Of a stretch of DNA of 64,000 nucleotides, positions 1 through 8,130 are shown piece after piece. The notes beneath the pieces are model-generated. The model had not been told where the DNA came from, made no database searches, and saw nothing but the letters and a program-made list of their open reading frames with translations. Source of the DNA: a bacterium (GTDB lineage Bacteria; Patescibacteriota; Minisyncoccia; Phycocordibacterales; UBA1006); the NCBI GenBank assembly GCA_030433255.1, contig JAUIMI010000001.1:149378-213377 (forward strand), read 5' to 3'. A program made the position numbers and the translations under genes. The stretch's first letter is position 1, and every line of letters starts with the position of its first letter.

Positions 1-1
1 G

Positions 2-637
2 TCATTTTTAGTAACAAGTTTTGGAACCTTAACCATGGCGGCATATGGTGTTGGAGGGAATGTATTGATGACGGTTATTATTCCTGCTTTAGGTATCTCT
101 ATTGCTATTGGAATTCTGGTAGGTCAAAATATTGGGGCAGGAAATAAAGAACGTGCTGTTGAAATTGCACGTATCGGATCCTTGATTGCTTTTGGAATAC
201 TTACACTATGTGGTATTCTATCTTTCGTTTTTGCGCGATCTTTAGCTACATTTTTCGTTCCTGATGATACTCAGGTTATAACAGAAGCTGCTCGATTTAT
301 TCGTATCATGTCATTAAGTTTTGGATTTATTGGAATTCAAATGGCGTATAATGGTGTTCTTCGAGCTTCAGGAAATATGATAGCTCCTATGATGATGACT
401 TTAATTTCTCAGTGGGTAATTCAATTTCCTCTAGCATATATACTATCTAAACACACCTCTCTTGAATTTACTGGTATTTGGTATGCATTTCCGATAAGTA
501 ATGTCATCATGTTTGTTATTGCGTATATTTGGTTTAAAAATACTTCATGGCAGGAAAAGAAACTCACAGAGAATGAAGAAGAGATAATTGAAGCGAGTGA
601 AGAAATTTTAATTACTGAAGGTATTAGAAATAAATAG
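2..637 (+). CDS. MATE-family efflux transporter, C-terminal part (cut by window edge)
   Basis: The frame is open to position 2, so this is the 3' part of a gene that starts outside the window; the ATG at 35 is internal. About 210 residues are visible, with several hydrophobic helices and the pattern of the second half of MATE (NorM/DinF-type) transporters: GQNIGAGNKERA near the start of the visible part, then LRASGNM and a GIWYAFPISN-like segment. MATE proteins export drugs or metabolites in exchange for Na+ or H+ at the cytoplasmic membrane. The C-terminus is a short acidic cytoplasmic tail. Family assignment is by pattern recognition; the substrate cannot be told. Confidence 0.8.
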   Translation, partial: SFLVTSFGTLTMAAYGVGGNVLMTVIIPALGISIAIGILVGQNIGAGNKERAVEIARIGSLIAFGILTLCGILSFVFARSLATFFVPDDTQVITEAARFIRIMSLSFGFIGIQMAYNGVLRASGNMIAPMMMTLISQWVIQFPLAYILSKHTSLEFTGIWYAFPISNVIMFVIAYIWFKNTSWQEKKLTENEEEIIEASEEILITEGIRNK

Positions 638-660
638 TTTTTACGATACCTACTTTGAGC

Positions 661-694
661 TAGCTCAAGACGGGTTCGAATCCTGTTCTGGGAG
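661..694 (+). other. tRNA 3'-half remnant (T-arm plus acceptor strand)
   Basis: A perfect T-arm shape is present: 5-bp stem 670-674 with 82-86 around the loop TTCGAAT. It is followed by seven acceptor-like bases (87-93) and a discriminator-like G. No matching 5' acceptor strand, D-arm or anticodon arm lies upstream, and no CCA is encoded. Such 3' fragments are typically left by integration or excision at a tRNA gene. It sits between the MATE gene and the RiPP-like cluster. Confidence 0.45.
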
Positions 695-698
695 TATC

Positions 699-731
699 AA
701 GAAAAAGTACTATATTATAGTACTTTTTCTT
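699..731. terminator. Bidirectional hairpin terminator
   Basis: A nearly perfect inverted repeat with an A-run on the left arm and a T-run on the right arm lies downstream of the MATE gene and the tRNA remnant. Confidence 0.7.
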
Positions 732-835
732 ATAACCTAAGTTAGATGTTCGAAAAATATTGATTTAGAATTTTTATGTGGTAATATTTAATTTATTAGA
801 TAATAGTGTCTAATATAATTTAAAATTTGATAAAA

Positions 836-937
836 ATGAAAAAAACAATTTTTTTTTCAGTAAAGGTTTTAGCGCCTAAAACCGCAGCTCCTAAGAGTGG
901 GAATTGTGGTGGAAATGCTTGTAAGTGTGGACATTAA
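836..937 (+). CDS. Candidate RiPP precursor peptide, 33 aa, Cys-rich C-terminus
   Basis: A short ORF starts at ATG 836 and encodes a basic/hydrophobic N-terminal half (MKKTIFFSVKVLAPKTAAPK) followed by a small Gly/Cys/Asn-rich tail, SGNCGGNACKCGH, with three cysteines. A TATAAT box lies at about 813-818 and a strong terminator follows at 971-1000, so it forms its own small transcription unit. The RRE-YcaO gene lies 0.9 kb downstream and a zinc protease gene lies between them. A leader plus a Cys-rich core is what a YcaO cyclodehydratase would act on, turning Cys into thiazoline. The substrate role is inference from context. The alternative is a small metal-binding peptide that is not modified. 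Confidence 0.55.
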   Translation: MKKTIFFSVKVLAPKTAAPKSGNCGGNACKCGH

Positions 938-952
938 GATTTAGATATATTC

Positions 953-966
953 TTAATGCGCATTAA
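953..966. promoter_or_regulatory. 14-bp perfect palindrome
   Basis: The sequence TTAATGCGCATTAA lies between the peptide stop and its terminator. It could be a protein-binding site or the base of an extended 3' hairpin; which cannot be told. Confidence 0.35.
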
Positions 967-970
967 AACA

Positions 971-1000
971 ACCAGTCTTCTAGGAAGACTGGTCTTTTTT
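971..1000 (+). terminator. Terminator of the small peptide gene
   Basis: A 10-bp perfect stem (971-980 with 984-993) with a 3-nt loop is followed by a T-run. The left arm contains the stop codon of the convergent protease gene. Confidence 0.8.
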
Positions 1001-1852
1001 CCATAATAAATATATTTCCTTGGGGTTTTTTTGAAATAAGTCTATAAGATTTATTTTTTTATTTTCAATAATTTCTTCAATCATCCAGTAACCAATAGAG
1101 TAGCCATACCATTTTGGTAATTTTTCTGTCCCGAAGAAATATGAAATATAAAAATCAACATTTGAATCATCTATAAATAAATTTAATACTTTTTTCTCAT
1201 TTAACTTGCAGAGTTCATTTAATGCATAATTTTTATCTAATGCTTTAGACCAAGGTGCTATTTCACCACCCACCAAGAATTCTCTAAATTTTTCTGCGAG
1301 ACCTTCATTTACAAAACCATCAAGGATTGAATTCCATTCAAAAACAGATGTATATACGAGATGTGCATATTCGTGAGGGATTGTTTCTTTGAGAGATTTT
1401 TCCCACTCATTATTTTTTGTGTCAATGAATAAATAAAGAATGTTTCCTTCAACAGGAAATGCATTTACTCCTTTTAGGTCGAGGCTAGCTTCTTCGTTGC
1501 AGAAGGGTATTACGTAAACAATTATATCTCCTGAAATTGGAAGTGAATCAAAAGATTTTTTAAAGATACTTTCATTTATTTCAATGATTTTTTGTAAATC
1601 TTTTTTTGTAAATGGATGAAGGTTTGATGCGGTTTTGGATTTACCAAAAATTTTTCGCCTCAGGTCTGATTTTAATTTATTCTTATCTTTGTATTCACCT
1701 AAAGAGAAATAAGAAGTATTTTTTATTTGATCAAAAATTTCTTCGAGTGACTTATCTATATTTTCCTGAGGAGTAACGTCTGTATATAGATATTTTATTT
1801 TAGTATCAATTGACAGTTCTTGTTTATATTGTTTTTTTAATATATTATTCAT
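980..1852 (-). CDS. Zinc metalloprotease (DUF2268-like gluzincin fold)
   Basis: This 290-aa protein has HEYAH (HExxH, two zinc-binding His and the catalytic Glu) and, about 20 residues later, NEGLAEKF, whose Glu fits the third zinc ligand of gluzincins; the spacing resembles DUF2268-type predicted proteases. There is no signal peptide or membrane segment, so it is probably cytoplasmic. It is divergent from the RRE-YcaO gene with only 28 bp between the starts, and convergent with the Cys-rich peptide gene. In this setting it is a candidate leader peptidase for the peptide; that role is inference. The N-terminal 120 residues are Lys-rich and unrecognised. Confidence 0.7.
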   Translation of the reverse strand: MNNILKKQYKQELSIDTKIKYLYTDVTPQENIDKSLEEIFDQIKNTSYFSLGEYKDKNKLKSDLRRKIFGKSKTASNLHPFTKKDLQKIIEINESIFKKSFDSLPISGDIIVYVIPFCNEEASLDLKGVNAFPVEGNILYLFIDTKNNEWEKSLKETIPHEYAHLVYTSVFEWNSILDGFVNEGLAEKFREFLVGGEIAPWSKALDKNYALNELCKLNEKKVLNLFIDDSNVDFYISYFFGTEKLPKWYGYSIGYWMIEEIIENKKINLIDLFQKNPKEIYLLWKKDQSS

Positions 1853-1880
1853 AGTAAATTAAAAACTTAAAATTTATAGT

Positions 1881-3352
1881 ATGGAAGAAGAAAAATATTT
1901 TCCTAAATTCATTGCATCTTGGAAATCTTTTGATTGGGGTGTAAAAATTTATTCTATTACTGATATCATATCACTAGAAGGAGCTGAAGCAAGAACAATG
2001 GAGGTCATTGAGGCGACATGTTCAGGATTAAATAATCTTTTAGGTGTTATAAAAGAATTATCAATAGATTGGAATGCTGAGCAGGTGAGTTATATTTTAG
2101 ATTTATTTATTGAAAAAAAATAATTGTTAACTCTAGAGAAATCAATAAATATTTAAAAAATACATCTAAAAAAATTGAAATTGTTTTTCCTAATTCAGAA
2201 ACAAAATCAAAGTTAAAACTTCCTTATGAGATTATCTACGGAAGATGCGATCAGGGTATATGGTCTTGTGGTAAGGATCAGGATATTTCTATTGCTAGAA
2301 AAAAACTTATCTCTGAAATTATTGAGTGGAATGTTTGGTCAAATATTCAGTATGTTGAATACAAAAAACCGTCTGATATTAACTATTTGCATCCATCTTG
2401 TATCGTTACGTATGGTAATAATCAGTACAGTAGAGATAATTTTCCATTCAAAAAATTCTCTAAGGATTCTGTCTATGGTTGGATAAAAGCTATAAGTCTT
2501 GTAAATAATAGAGAAATTTATATTTTAGCTGATCATGTTTTATTTCCTTATAACGGAGATTATACCAATAGCACATCGTCTGGATCTGCAGCTCATTCAA
2601 TTAAAAATAATTTAATTGATCATTCTATTTATGAATTGATAGAAAGAGATGCTTTTATGATTTTTTGGCTAAATAGACTTTGTTTACCTAATATTAGAAT
2701 AAATACTATTCCGAATGATCTTAAAAAAAGGGTTAATAATATTACTACCTTAGGTTACGATGTCTCAATAAAAAGTATAGGCTTAGATATACATCCTGTA
2801 ATTTTTGTTGCCGTTCGCGATTCTAGCGGTGTATATATGACGTCTGGTATTGCTTCTGGATCTAATCCTTTTCAGGTGCTTGATTCTGCGTTGTCAGAGG
2901 TTGAAGTTGCCTTATTGCACGTTCTTAATTTAGAAAAAAAGAAAACCTCTTTATTGGTACCAGAGAATGTTATATCTTTGATTGATCACGAGAGTTTACA
3001 TCAACAACCTAGTTTTAAAGCAGAAACTGATTTCTTGTTTAGGGAGTTTGATATAATAAACTTTTCTGATTTTGTAAATCTTTTTTTTGGGAAGAATATT
3101 TTAATAAAACTAGAGAATCTTGGATTTGATATTTTAGAAGTCGATGCAAGTGATTGGGAAATAGATATTTTATTACCTGAATTTAGATATGTTTCAAGAT
3201 GTATTGTTCCTGGGCTCGTACCTTTGAGTTATGGTTTTGGAAATGAGCCCTTGGGTATGGATAGGGTTTATAATGTTCCCAAAAGAATGAATTTAAAAAG
3301 GTTCGATTTGGTTGAAGGTGAATTAAATTTATTTCCTCATCCTTTTAATTAA
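1881..3352 (+). CDS. RRE-YcaO cyclodehydratase-like protein, interrupted by a -1 frameshift at an A8 run
   Basis: Two frames join into about 490 aa. The first 80 codons (1881-2120) resemble a PqqD-like RiPP recognition element: a beta segment, then helices ending in NAEQVSYILDLFIEKK. They stop at TAA 2121. The -1 frame is open from 2114 but has no ATG, GTG or TTG before 2387, yet it already encodes the first YcaO ATP-binding motif (SCGKDQDISIARKKLISEII, about 2258-2320). The second motif is in the longer ORF (GSAAHSIKNN then ELIERDAF). Slippage on A AAA AAA at 2114-2120 would give ...FIEKK-IIVNS..., completing the last RRE strand. YcaO enzymes activate amide backbones with ATP to make azolines or thioamides. 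No PxPxP C-terminus is seen. A TAAAAT box ends 7 nt before the ATG. Confidence 0.7.
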
Positions 3353-3370
3353 ATAATTTTAACTAAATAA

Positions 3371-3402
3371 AAGAATCAGTTTCTAAAGACTGGTTCTTTT
3401 TT
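3371..3402 (+). terminator. Terminator of the YcaO gene
   Basis: A 10-bp stem with two G-T pairs is followed by a T-run just after the YcaO stop codon. Confidence 0.75.
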
Positions 3403-3450
3403 ATTTAATCATCTCTTTCCAAACTTCATCTAATCAGTGGAACAAATGAA

Positions 3451-3480
3451 AATACCATTATTTATAATGGTATTTTTTTA
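3451..3480. terminator. Hairpin terminator before the DoxX-like gene
   Basis: A 10-bp stem of AATACCATTA and its complement with a 4-nt loop and a T7 run separates the YcaO unit from the DoxX-like unit. Confidence 0.7.
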
Positions 3481-3515
3481 TTCAAATCCTAAGCTTAATT
3501 TGATATAATTAAACC

Positions 3516-4490
3516 ATGATAAAGCAACTTAAATTTGTATTACTAGGCTTATTCGCAGCTATTCCATCTTTTGCATTAGCACACGTAAAATGGTTTGTAG
3601 ACACTGAATCGGTGCTTATAAAATATGCAGGAACTACAAGTACTTTTTTCAATTGGAATAGTACTGAGGTTTTAATATGGTCATGTATTACCTTATTCGT
3701 AGTATTGATATTTGCATTTATTGATAAAAAAATAGGTGAACCTAAAAAAATACTTGCCTATGGGTATAAAAATGAAAACAAGATAAATAGTGTTGCTCGA
3801 ATTATTTTCGGTATGTATTTGATTTCTATTACAGTATTATGGGGGTTAATTATTTCTCCTGATTTAATGGTCTCTAATACGTTCACTACTATTCTTCAAT
3901 ATATACAAGGGTTACTTGGTTTAATGTTTGTGTTTAATATTAAGACCCGTTTAGCGTCAGTAGGTACAATACTGTTATTCGTAATAGTAGCATTACAATC
4001 TTCTGTATTATTTACCTTAGAAAATCTTATGGTTCTTGCCCTTGCTTTCTATTTTTTGGTAAATTATTCACCTAAAGATTCTTGGATTTTTTCTAAATTT
4101 TACAAACATGGTGTTGAGATTGTTCGCATTGCAACTGGTATTACCTTAATATCTCTTGCGTTTACTGAAAAGTTTCTGCACCCTGGTTTGAGTCTTGAAT
4201 TTTTAAATATTCATAACTGGAATTTTATGCAATTAATTTTTCCTGCTTTTACAAATGAGCTATTTGTTTTAAGTGTTGGTTTTGCAGAAATGATTTTTGG
4301 AATTTTATTTATTATGGGGTACTTAACACGTATGACAACTATTCTTATTGCGGTCTTTTTTGCAATTTCTGTTACTGCAATGTTGCATGGTTTTGGGTTA
4401 TGGGAAGTTGAAGACCTTGTCGTGTATTCAGCAGCTATTTTGTTTATCTTCTTTGGTCACGGTAGAACAAAATTCTTTCATTTTAGCTAA
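3516..4490 (+). CDS. DoxX/DoxD-like integral membrane protein with signal peptide
   Basis: The 324-aa protein has an N-terminal signal sequence ending in SFALA, then HVKWF, so the mature protein would begin with His. Seven or more further hydrophobic helices follow, grouped in two four-helix blocks as in tandem DoxX-type proteins, with FTEKFLHPGL and GFAEMIFGILFIMGY as typical segments. DoxX-family proteins sit in the membrane and are linked to quinone or thiol redox chemistry. They often occur beside metallophore or Cys-rich peptide loci, which fits its place after the YcaO unit. An exposed N-terminal His could bind metal (inference). TATAAT at 3504-3509 ends 6 nt before the ATG. Six bases separate it from the next gene. 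Confidence 0.7.
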   Translation: MIKQLKFVLLGLFAAIPSFALAHVKWFVDTESVLIKYAGTTSTFFNWNSTEVLIWSCITLFVVLIFAFIDKKIGEPKKILAYGYKNENKINSVARIIFGMYLISITVLWGLIISPDLMVSNTFTTILQYIQGLLGLMFVFNIKTRLASVGTILLFVIVALQSSVLFTLENLMVLALAFYFLVNYSPKDSWIFSKFYKHGVEIVRIATGITLISLAFTEKFLHPGLSLEFLNIHNWNFMQLIFPAFTNELFVLSVGFAEMIFGILFIMGYLTRMTTILIAVFFAISVTAMLHGFGLWEVEDLVVYSAAILFIFFGHGRTKFFHFS

Positions 4491-4496
4491 TACTCT

Positions 4497-4889
4497 ATGA
4501 AGTTATCTAAAGAAATAATACAGACTATACTTGATGCAGAATCAAAGGCATTAGCGACATCAGGAGATACTATTAACGTTGTTCCGGTTTCTACTGTGCG
4601 AATTGTTAATAATGATATTATTTTGGTTGATTATTTTATGGGTAAAACTCTCGATAATCTCCAAAAAAATCAACATGTTTCATTGGTGTGTTGGAGTGGT
4701 TTCCATGGGTATCAAATAAAAGCAACAGTAGAATACAAACAAAATGGAAATGTATTTAACACAACTAAAAAATGGGTACAAGAAACCTACAATAATAACA
4801 ACAAGGTAAAGGGTATCCTTGTTCTTACACCAACTAGAGTCTTTGATATTTCTCCAAATAAAGACCAGGCTGGAAAAGAGGTTGTGTAA
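4497..4889 (+). CDS. Pyridoxamine 5'-phosphate oxidase-like FMN split-barrel protein
   Basis: A 130-aa protein with the beta-barrel pattern of the PNPOx-like flavin family: DTINVVPVSTVRIVNNDIIL, then GKTLDNLQKNQHVSLVCWSG and a C-terminal strand. It lies 6 bp after the DoxX-like gene, so the two are probably co-transcribed. Family members bind FMN or F420 and act in redox reactions. In azoline RiPP pathways a flavin enzyme can oxidise azolines to azoles, normally a nitroreductase-type enzyme, so a role of this protein in that step is speculative. Confidence 0.65.
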   Translation: MKLSKEIIQTILDAESKALATSGDTINVVPVSTVRIVNNDIILVDYFMGKTLDNLQKNQHVSLVCWSGFHGYQIKATVEYKQNGNVFNTTKKWVQETYNNNNKVKGILVLTPTRVFDISPNKDQAGKEVV

Positions 4890-4927
4890 TATATATTTTA
4901 TTTCTATTTTTTGGTAAAATAGTTTAT

Positions 4928-5056
4928 ATGAATGATAGGCAAACAGAACTATTAATTGATACCTTACGTGATATTAATAGAACACTAGAAAAAGGATTAG
5001 AAAAGATTGATCGTTCACTAGATCAATTGAAAGATGAAGTACGAGACAATGACTAA
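4928..5056 (+). CDS. Small coiled-coil protein, 42 aa
   Basis: The ORF MNDRQTELLIDTLRDINRTL... is charged and strongly helical with heptad-like Leu/Ile spacing, and ends in KDEVRDND. TAAAAT at 4915-4920 ends 7 nt before its ATG. Its last 8 bases overlap the start of the pilin gene, which suggests translational coupling. Function not recognised. Confidence 0.6.
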   Translation: MNDRQTELLIDTLRDINRTLEKGLEKIDRSLDQLKDEVRDND

Positions 5057-5603
5057 TTCTTTGAATAAAAAAGGTTTTACCTTGATTGAACTCCTTGTTG
5101 TTATTGCGATTATTGGAATTTTAGCAACAATTGTTCTTTCGTCTTTAGGGCGAGCACGAGATAAGGCGCAACGTGCAAATGCGCTCGTCGAGTTAGATTC
5201 TCTTCGTGATGCAATTTTTCTTTTAGAGTTAGACACTAATGTGATGATTGGAGGTCTTCCGCTTGGAACTTGTAATGCCAACGATGAATATAGTTTTGCA
5301 CCAACAACACCAGAGTGTGGTGGAGGACTTATTTGTAACACAGCTCGTCTATATCCGTCAGGGTCAACGTATACCTATCCTTCAAGTTGGGCTGGTCCAT
5401 ATGTTTCAGAAGAGGCATTAATCGACCCATGGGGTAATTATTATTTATTTGATTATGATATTCACTGTGGTACATCAGGAAATGTTATTCCTTCCTCAAA
5501 GTGTCAGGGAAATGTTGGTGATGTCGTTGGAGTTACCACAGGGGGTCCAGACGGTGATTTCTTTACTTATAGCGATAACGAAGTTGCAGTAATTTGTCCT
5601 TAA
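5049..5603 (+). CDS. Type IV pilin-like protein (prepilin)
   Basis: The start MTNSLNKKGFTLIELL was chosen over the upstream in-frame ATG 5034 because it overlaps the preceding small ORF by 8 bases. The N-terminus has the class III signal: basic residues, cleavage before Phe in KKGFTLIELL, Glu at mature position 5 and a hydrophobic helix (VVIAIIGILATIVLSSL). The 150-residue globular part has four or more Cys that may form disulfides. Pilins are processed by a prepilin peptidase and assembled in the membrane. No assembly genes are nearby, so it is either a minor or an orphan pilin. Confidence 0.85.
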   Translation: MTNSLNKKGFTLIELLVVIAIIGILATIVLSSLGRARDKAQRANALVELDSLRDAIFLLELDTNVMIGGLPLGTCNANDEYSFAPTTPECGGGLICNTARLYPSGSTYTYPSSWAGPYVSEEALIDPWGNYYLFDYDIHCGTSGNVIPSSKCQGNVGDVVGVTTGGPDGDFFTYSDNEVAVICP

Positions 5604-5604
5604 T

Positions 5605-5628
5605 AAAAAACAGCACATGCTGTTTTTT
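5605..5628. terminator. Bidirectional terminator between convergent pilin and ABC exporter genes
   Basis: AAAAAACAG paired with CTGTTTTTT; it serves both convergent genes. Confidence 0.8.
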
Positions 5629-7360
5629 ATTGTTGTTGGTTCCAAAGAGAGTAATACAATTCTTTTCTACTTAATAATTCACTATGATTTCCTGATTCTT
5701 CAATCGAACCTTTTCGTAATACGTAAACAGTATCTACATGCTCTATGGTTGATAATCTATGAGCAACAATAATCATTATAAGATTAGGTTGATGTTTCTT
5801 GATTGTTTTAATGGTGTTTGTTATTTCTTTTTCGGTAAGCGAATCTAAGCTTGATGTAGCCTCATCAAAAATTAATAAATCTGGTTTTCGTAATAATGCA
5901 CGTGCGATAGCAATACGTTGACGTTCTCCTCCAGATAGTTTTATTCCATTTTCTCCAAGCATGGTATCAAGACCCTTATCCGTTCTTTCTATTATTGAAA
6001 ATGCTTGGGCATCTTCTAGTGCCTTGATACATTCTTCATCGCTTGCGTCAGGTTTTACAAAAAGTAAATTCTCACGAATGCTCCCGGCAAACACTTGGCT
6101 ATCCTGGGGAACATATCCGACGCGGTTTCTCAGTGTATTTAGATCAATGTTTCTAGATGGTGTTTCGTTGTATGTTATCAAACCTGAACTTTCTTTGTAT
6201 AACCCTAGTAACAATTTAAGGAAGGTAGATTTACCTGAACCACTTGGTCCAACAAGAGCTATCGTCTCTCCTGATTGAATAGAAAGAGAAATATCTGATA
6301 ATGATTTCGTTTGTGTCTGATAGTTGAAAGATACATTTTTGAATGAAATAGTTTCTAGTTCTTTTATAGGAATAAGGTTTTCTGAAATTACTGTTGCATT
6401 GTTTTGTTTTAGAATATTTTCTAATTCATTTACACTTGCTTTTGTTTCTTGGTAACTTTGTACAAGGCTTGCAAATTGTCCAAGTGGACCAAACACAAAG
6501 AATCCATAAAACCAGAGTGTTAAAAATTGACCCAAACTAATAAGGTTTTGAAAAATAAGAACCATTGAAACAAACACAATTAAGGTACTTATTGCATTTA
6601 CAAGAGTTCCTTGAATAAAGCTAAGTTTTCTGAGAATGATTACCTTTTTTAATTCAAGTTCTAGTATCTCTTGATTTACCGTATTTAATCGTTTAATCTC
6701 TTGGTCTTCTAGCCCAAGAGATTTCACTAAGCCAACATTTTGTAATGTTTCAGTTGTGGACGCGGCAAGGTCAGCACTTCGTTTTACTATTAATGTCTGT
6801 GCGTTCTTGATTGATTTTCCGGTGAAATAAATAATACTCCCGACAAGAGGAACTGATAATAAAAAGACTAATCCAATCCACCAATGTACAGAAAATGCAT
6901 ATATGATAACAAACAACATTCCGATAATTGAAAAGAATCCAATATTCACCATATCTCCAATAAGTTTTTTGGCGTGATCACGTGCTTTTTGGAGTTTTTG
7001 TAAAATACTTCCTGATTGTTCATCTTCGAATACTGAAAAAGGAAGAGAAAAAACATGCGTCACTGCATCATTGTACATTCCGGTACCTACTTTTTCAGAA
7101 ACAACATTCATATAGTAATCTTGAAATGCTTTTCCTGTTCGTGAGATCAATGCAACTCCAATGTAGAGTAGGAGTAGCAATCCCACCCCAGTAATAAATT
7201 CAGATTGTGTGAATGTTTCGTATTGTGATGCATAGTTATCAATAACAAGTCTAAATACTTGAGGGTTCATCAAAGAAAATATTTGATTGATTGCTGCGAA
7301 CAAAAGTCCTAACCCAAGGGTTGTTTGGTATTTTTTAATATATGTTAAAAGTGTATTCAT
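5627..7360 (-). CDS. ABC exporter, fused membrane and ATPase domains
   Basis: This 577-aa half-transporter has a six-helix membrane domain (about residues 1-310) followed by a complete ATPase domain: Walker A GPSGSGKST, Q-loop YVPQDS, signature LSGGERQR, Walker B LLIFDEATSSLD and H-loop IVAHRL. The layout is that of MsbA/LmrA-type lipid, drug or peptide exporters, which work as dimers in the cytoplasmic membrane. A TATAAT box lies 7 nt upstream of the ATG. The intact ATPase motifs contrast with the degenerate relative at 23-25 kb. The substrate is unknown. Confidence 0.9.
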   Translation of the reverse strand: MNTLLTYIKKYQTTLGLGLLFAAINQIFSLMNPQVFRLVIDNYASQYETFTQSEFITGVGLLLLLYIGVALISRTGKAFQDYYMNVVSEKVGTGMYNDAVTHVFSLPFSVFEDEQSGSILQKLQKARDHAKKLIGDMVNIGFFSIIGMLFVIIYAFSVHWWIGLVFLLSVPLVGSIIYFTGKSIKNAQTLIVKRSADLAASTTETLQNVGLVKSLGLEDQEIKRLNTVNQEILELELKKVIILRKLSFIQGTLVNAISTLIVFVSMVLIFQNLISLGQFLTLWFYGFFVFGPLGQFASLVQSYQETKASVNELENILKQNNATVISENLIPIKELETISFKNVSFNYQTQTKSLSDISLSIQSGETIALVGPSGSGKSTFLKLLLGLYKESSGLITYNETPSRNIDLNTLRNRVGYVPQDSQVFAGSIRENLLFVKPDASDEECIKALEDAQAFSIIERTDKGLDTMLGENGIKLSGGERQRIAIARALLRKPDLLIFDEATSSLDSLTEKEITNTIKTIKKHQPNLIMIIVAHRLSTIEHVDTVYVLRKGSIEESGNHSELLSRKELYYSLWNQQQ

Positions 7361-7421
7361 GCATTCTATTATACATAGATATTTTTATAGGTCTTTTGTT
7401 GTAATCTGATATAGTTATCAC

Positions 7422-8105
7422 ATGAACAACCAGCAATCATGGAACCAAGAATATCAAAAACCACAGCTTGTAACTCAGTCACATAAACCACAAAAAGATT
7501 TCCTGCGGTTTATAAAATGGATAAAAAATAATAAACATATAGATTTATATTCTGAGATTACAGTTTTAGATTTAGGTTGCGGTGTTGGCCGTAATAGTTT
7601 TTACATGGCTGATACTTATGGTGCGCAAGTATATGCGTATGATTTTTCGTCCGATGCAATCAATAAAGCCAACCACATTCATAAGCATGAATTAGTAACC
7701 TTTGAGGAACGAAATATTGCCCAATCTTTCCCATTAGAAAATAATTCAGTTGATATTATTCTTGATGTCACAGCGTCAAACGCGTTAAATGAAAAAGAAC
7801 GAAATCTCTATTTAAAAGAATGTGCACGTGTGTTAAAACCACAGGGATATATGTATGTACGAACACTTGCGCGTGAAGGGGATAAAAATGCACAAAAAAT
7901 GATTAAAGAATTTCCAGGTGGAGAGTATGATACCTACACGCACCCACAACTAGGAGTTACTGAAAGGGTTTTTTCAGGTCCAGATTTCAAAGAATTATAT
8001 AATCAGTATCTAGAAGTTATTCGTATGGAGCGAAAAACAGGATACCAAAGATGGGGAAGTCAATCATATAAACGAAACTATTGGAATGTTTATATTAAAA
8101 AATAA
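7422..8105 (+). CDS. SAM-dependent class I methyltransferase
   Basis: The 227-aa protein has motif I VLDLGCGVGRNSF near residue 50, an acidic strand end YAYDFSSDA that should hold the SAM ribose, and a motif IV-like VDIILDVTASN followed by a KPQGYMYV strand, as in methyltransferase domain 11/25 proteins. The C-terminal part is basic and aromatic. The substrate is not deducible. It is divergent from the ABC exporter with 61 bp between starts. TATAGT at 7410-7415 ends 6 nt before the ATG. Confidence 0.85.
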   Translation: MNNQQSWNQEYQKPQLVTQSHKPQKDFLRFIKWIKNNKHIDLYSEITVLDLGCGVGRNSFYMADTYGAQVYAYDFSSDAINKANHIHKHELVTFEERNIAQSFPLENNSVDIILDVTASNALNEKERNLYLKECARVLKPQGYMYVRTLAREGDKNAQKMIKEFPGGEYDTYTHPQLGVTERVFSGPDFKELYNQYLEVIRMERKTGYQRWGSQSYKRNYWNVYIKK

Positions 8106-8130
8106 AAAAACACTAATATAGTGTTTTTTT
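8104..8130. terminator. Bidirectional terminator (methyltransferase / pyk)
   Basis: AAAAAAACACT is paired with AGTGTTTTTTT between convergent genes. Confidence 0.8.

Noticed and set aside
2226-2486. Separate 86-aa gene in the YcaO region
   Set aside because: It overlaps the first YcaO motif in another frame, and its product has no gene-like features.
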